A program made the position numbers and the translations under genes. DNA of 64,000 bases from Rhodomicrobium lacus. GTDB lineage: Bacteria > Pseudomonadota > Alphaproteobacteria > Rhizobiales > Rhodomicrobiaceae. Shown piece after piece: positions 60,540-64,000 of the stretch (its first letter is position 1; each line of letters begins with the position of its first letter). Below the pieces are notes generated by a model. The model was not told the origin of the DNA and made no database searches. It was given only the letters and a program-made list of their open reading frames with translations. The stretch covers positions 124,001 through 188,000 of the forward strand of contig NZ_RZNF01000003.1 in the NCBI RefSeq assembly GCF_003992725.1, given 5' to 3'.

Positions 60540-60718
60540 TTTCGCCGCTCCGGCACATCTTACAGCGCCAAGAGGAAAAAATGTCCACAGGAATGGTCGA
60601 GACGGAGGCGACGCACGCCATACTGCCATGTCCTGGCGGTCGCCCGCCCTACCAATCCGCGCGTCATCGTGCTACATCGCAGCCGAACGATCCCAATCCG
60701 CGAAATGGAAGGTTTCCC

Positions 60719-62218
60719 ATGGCGTCCGCATCGGGCGTGGTGACACGCTTTGCCCCATCCCCCACCGGCTTCCTGCATATCGGCGGCGCGCGCACCGCGT
60801 TGTTCAACTGGCTTTATGCGAAGCACACGGGCGGGCGTTTTCTGCTGCGCATCGAGGATACGGACCGCGCGCGCTCGACGGATGCGGCCATCGCGGCGAT
60901 TCTCGACGGCTTGCAGTGGCTCGGCCTCGACTGGGAGGGCGAGCCGGTATTCCAGTTCGCCCGCGCCGAGCGGCACAAGGAAGTCGCCTATCAGCTTCTC
61001 GAAAGCGGCAACGCCTATCGCTGCTACACGACGCCCGCTGAGCTTGAAGCCTATCGCGCGGAGGTGGACGAGGCGCGAAAGGCTCTCGCCGATGCGAAGA
61101 AGGCCGGAGCACCTGCCGAAGAAATCGCGCGGCTCGAATCCGTGCTTGCGGCCAAGCCCAGAGTTTTCAATTCGCCTTATCGCGACGGCAAGACGCCGCC
61201 CGCGCCGGATGCGCCCTTCGTCATCCGCCTGAAGGCCCCGCGCGAGGGCGAAACCGTGGTCGAGGATCAGGTGCAGGGCCGCGTTCAATGGGCCAATAAA
61301 GACCTCGACGACATGGTGCTGCTGCGCTCGGACGGCACGCCGACCTACATGCTGGCCGTGGTTGTGGACGATCACGACATGGGCATCACCCACGTCATTC
61401 GCGGCGACGATCACCTCACCAACGCCGCGCGCCAGACGCAGATCTACACCGCCATGGGCTGGGAGGTGCCGACCTTCGCGCATATCCCGCTGATCCACGG
61501 GCCGGACGGCGCGAAGCTGTCGAAGCGTCACGGCGCGCTCGGCGTCGATGCGTACCGCGCGATGGGCTATCTGCCAGACGCGATGCGCAATTACCTCGCG
61601 CGGCTCGGCTGGGGACATGGCGACGACGAGATCTTCACCACCGCGCAGGCCGCCGAGTGGTTCGACCTCGACGCCATCGGCCGCTCGCCCTCGCGCTTCG
61701 ACTTCGCCAAGCTCGAAAACCTGAACGGCGTCTACATCCGCAACACGTCGGACGCGGAGCTTGTGCGCCAGATCAAGGTGATCGCGCCGGAGGTGGAAGC
61801 CGCGAAAGAGTTCGCCTCGCGAATCGACGAAGCGGGCTGGAAAAAGCTCGAACTGGCGATGCCGGGGCTGAAGGAGCGCGCAAAGTCGCTCGTCGAACTG
61901 CTCGTTGCCGCGCGTTATCTGTTCGTGCCGCGCCCGCTCGATCTGGACGAAAAGGCCGCGAAGATTCTCTCGCCCGAGGCGCGCAAGCATCTCGCCGCGC
62001 TGAAGGAGCGTTTCGCCGCGCTTGAAACATGGGACGCGCCTTCGATCGAAGCCGCTACGCGCGCCTACGCCGAGGAAACGGGCGCGAAGCTCGGCAATAT
62101 CGCGCAGCCGCTCCGCGCCGCAGCGACAGGTCGCACGGTGTCACCGCCCGTCTTCGATGTGCTCGCCGTGCTCGGCCGCGACGAGGCGCTGGCCCGCATC
62201 GCCGATCAGGCCGCCTAG
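60719..62218 (+). CDS. gltX: Glutamyl-tRNA synthetase
   Basis: Charges tRNA-Glu. The 499-aa protein has the class I signature [14 protein letters not shown] (HIGH-like) and AKLSKRHGA (KMSKS-like), plus the ED-TD-R region. The discriminating type (for Glu or Gln tRNA) is not clear from sequence. Start: ATG 60719 with GGAAGG 6 bases upstream; the longer frame is non-coding. It is followed by a spacer and gltA, a conserved alphaproteobacterial order. Confidence 0.95.
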   Translation: MASASGVVTRFAPSPTGFLHIGGARTALFNWLYAKHTGGRFLLRIEDTDRARSTDAAIAAILDGLQWLGLDWEGEPVFQFARAERHKEVAYQLLESGNAYRCYTTPAELEAYRAEVDEARKALADAKKAGAPAEEIARLESVLAAKPRVFNSPYRDGKTPPAPDAPFVIRLKAPREGETVVEDQVQGRVQWANKDLDDMVLLRSDGTPTYMLAVVVDDHDMGITHVIRGDDHLTNAARQTQIYTAMGWEVPTFAHIPLIHGPDGAKLSKRHGALGVDAYRAMGYLPDAMRNYLARLGWGHGDDEIFTTAQAAEWFDLDAIGRSPSRFDFAKLENLNGVYIRNTSDAELVRQIKVIAPEVEAAKEFASRIDEAGWKKLELAMPGLKERAKSLVELLVAARYLFVPRPLDLDEKAAKILSPEARKHLAALKERFAALETWDAPSIEAATRAYAEETGAKLGNIAQPLRAAATGRTVSPPVFDVLAVLGRDEALARIADQAA

Positions 62219-62573
62219 ACCCGGATTCGATCGGGTTGATGCAACCCGATCGCTGAGTCCGCCTTCCGAACGCGCTTGACCGAAAAGCCGAGGCTCGCCG
62301 CCGCCGATGCATGGCATAAACGGATCGCCTCTGCTTTTCGTGAATTGCATTCTTGGTATACAACATGCCTTAATCGCGCAGGCTGGTGAGCCTGGAACGC
62401 GCGGCAAGCCTTTGCATTAATACCCGCACGAAACGGGATTGCGCTCGCGATAATGTGCGGTTGCACGCAAAGTGTGCAGTGCAAAATGTGCTGGCAAATT
62501 AGGCGATGGCGTGTCACCCTCACGGCACCCTACGCGCCTCCCGCGCGCGGCATAACGTCACCAGGAGGCGAGC
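62219..62573. other. gltX-gltA spacer with terminator and leader elements
   Basis: 355 bases without a gene. It begins with the hairpin at 62228-62252. Further on, near 62459-62490, TTGCAC and GTGCAA elements recur (TTGCACGCAAAG, GTGCAGTGCAAAA), forming a possible operator. The gltA promoter should lie in the A/T-richer 62340-62500 part, but no hexamer pair stands out. Confidence 0.5.
62228..62252 (+). terminator. Hairpin after gltX
   Basis: Perfect 10-bp stem CGATCGGGTT/AACCCGATCG with a 5-base loop, 9 bases past the gltX stop. There is no T-run, so it may be rho-assisted or an interspersed repeat element. Confidence 0.55.
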
Positions 62574-63911
<1,338 letters not shown>

Positions 63912-63922
63912 AACTGAAAGGC

Positions 63923-63953
63923 GCGCGTCTCATTGTGGGACGCGCCGTCTTTT
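63923..63953 (+). terminator. Rho-independent terminator of gltA
   Basis: Stem GCGCGTC/GACGCGC with a 9-base loop followed by CGTCTTTTC, 11 bases after the gltA stop. Confidence 0.8.
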
Positions 63954-64000
63954 CGGCGGTCTGGCCGCCGGCATCGCTCCTTTCTCAGGCCACGGAGCGA

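Noticed and set aside
62219-62573. Possible tRNA in the gltX-gltA spacer
   Set aside because: The hairpin at 62228 resembles one arm, but there is no TTCGA-type T loop with matching acceptor stem here or in any other gap examined.

Overview
The window is GC-rich chromosomal DNA from an alphaproteobacterium. The likeliest order is Hyphomicrobiales (Rhizobiales): the nuo-birA-RNase J-mce-DUF1467 run, the aerobic cobalamin genes, the PhaR/PhaA/PhaB genes and the gltX-gltA pair are all alphaproteobacterial in type. A red-type (form I) RuBisCO with its CbbX activase and a CbbR regulator point to an autotroph, possibly a phototroph such as a Rhodomicrobium-like purple bacterium. That genus guess is inference from gene content; no 16S gene is present.

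Layout. 1-5775: glycogen genes glgC (3' end only), glgA and a GlgX-MalQ fusion, joined by GTGA overlaps. 5941-8390: an oleate-hydratase-family flavoprotein and a GNAT acetyltransferase. 9009-19010: complex I genes nuoG to nuoN without nuoA-F, followed by birA, RNase J, methylmalonyl-CoA epimerase and a DUF1467 membrane protein. 22165-34090: a cobalamin cluster (cobC, cobD, cobH-I-J, cobK, cobL-E-M-B) ending with two genes that look like a split CobZ. 34118-38063: a small hydrolase and the PHB genes phaR, phaA and phaB. 38195-40704: an alpha-E protein and a circularly permuted ATP-grasp enzyme. 40887-45025: an ArsR-methyltransferase/metF/metH(N-terminal) operon behind a CobC-like protein that has lost its PLP lysine. 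45296-45931: an unrecognised alanine/tryptophan-rich protein. 45984-54823: the Calvin cycle operon cbbF-P-T-L-S-X-E with divergent cbbR. 54955-63911: ada, an alaC-like aminotransferase, a small lipoprotein, comEC, gltX and gltA.

How it fits together. Carbon fixed by the cbb operon can be stored as glycogen (glg genes) or PHB (pha genes). Complex I and citrate synthase serve central respiration. The B12 cluster supplies cofactor for B12-dependent enzymes, of which two are implied here: the split methionine synthase (metH) and the methylmalonyl-CoA pathway (mce). The metF/metH genes sit behind a near-palindromic operator that overlaps their promoter.

No tRNA, rRNA, CRISPR array, insertion sequence or phage gene was seen. 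Nearly all the DNA reads as vertically inherited core genome. The most unusual items are the lysine-less CobC paralogue, the split CobZ, the GlgX-MalQ fusion, the split MetH and a candidate small RNA between DUF1467 and cobC.
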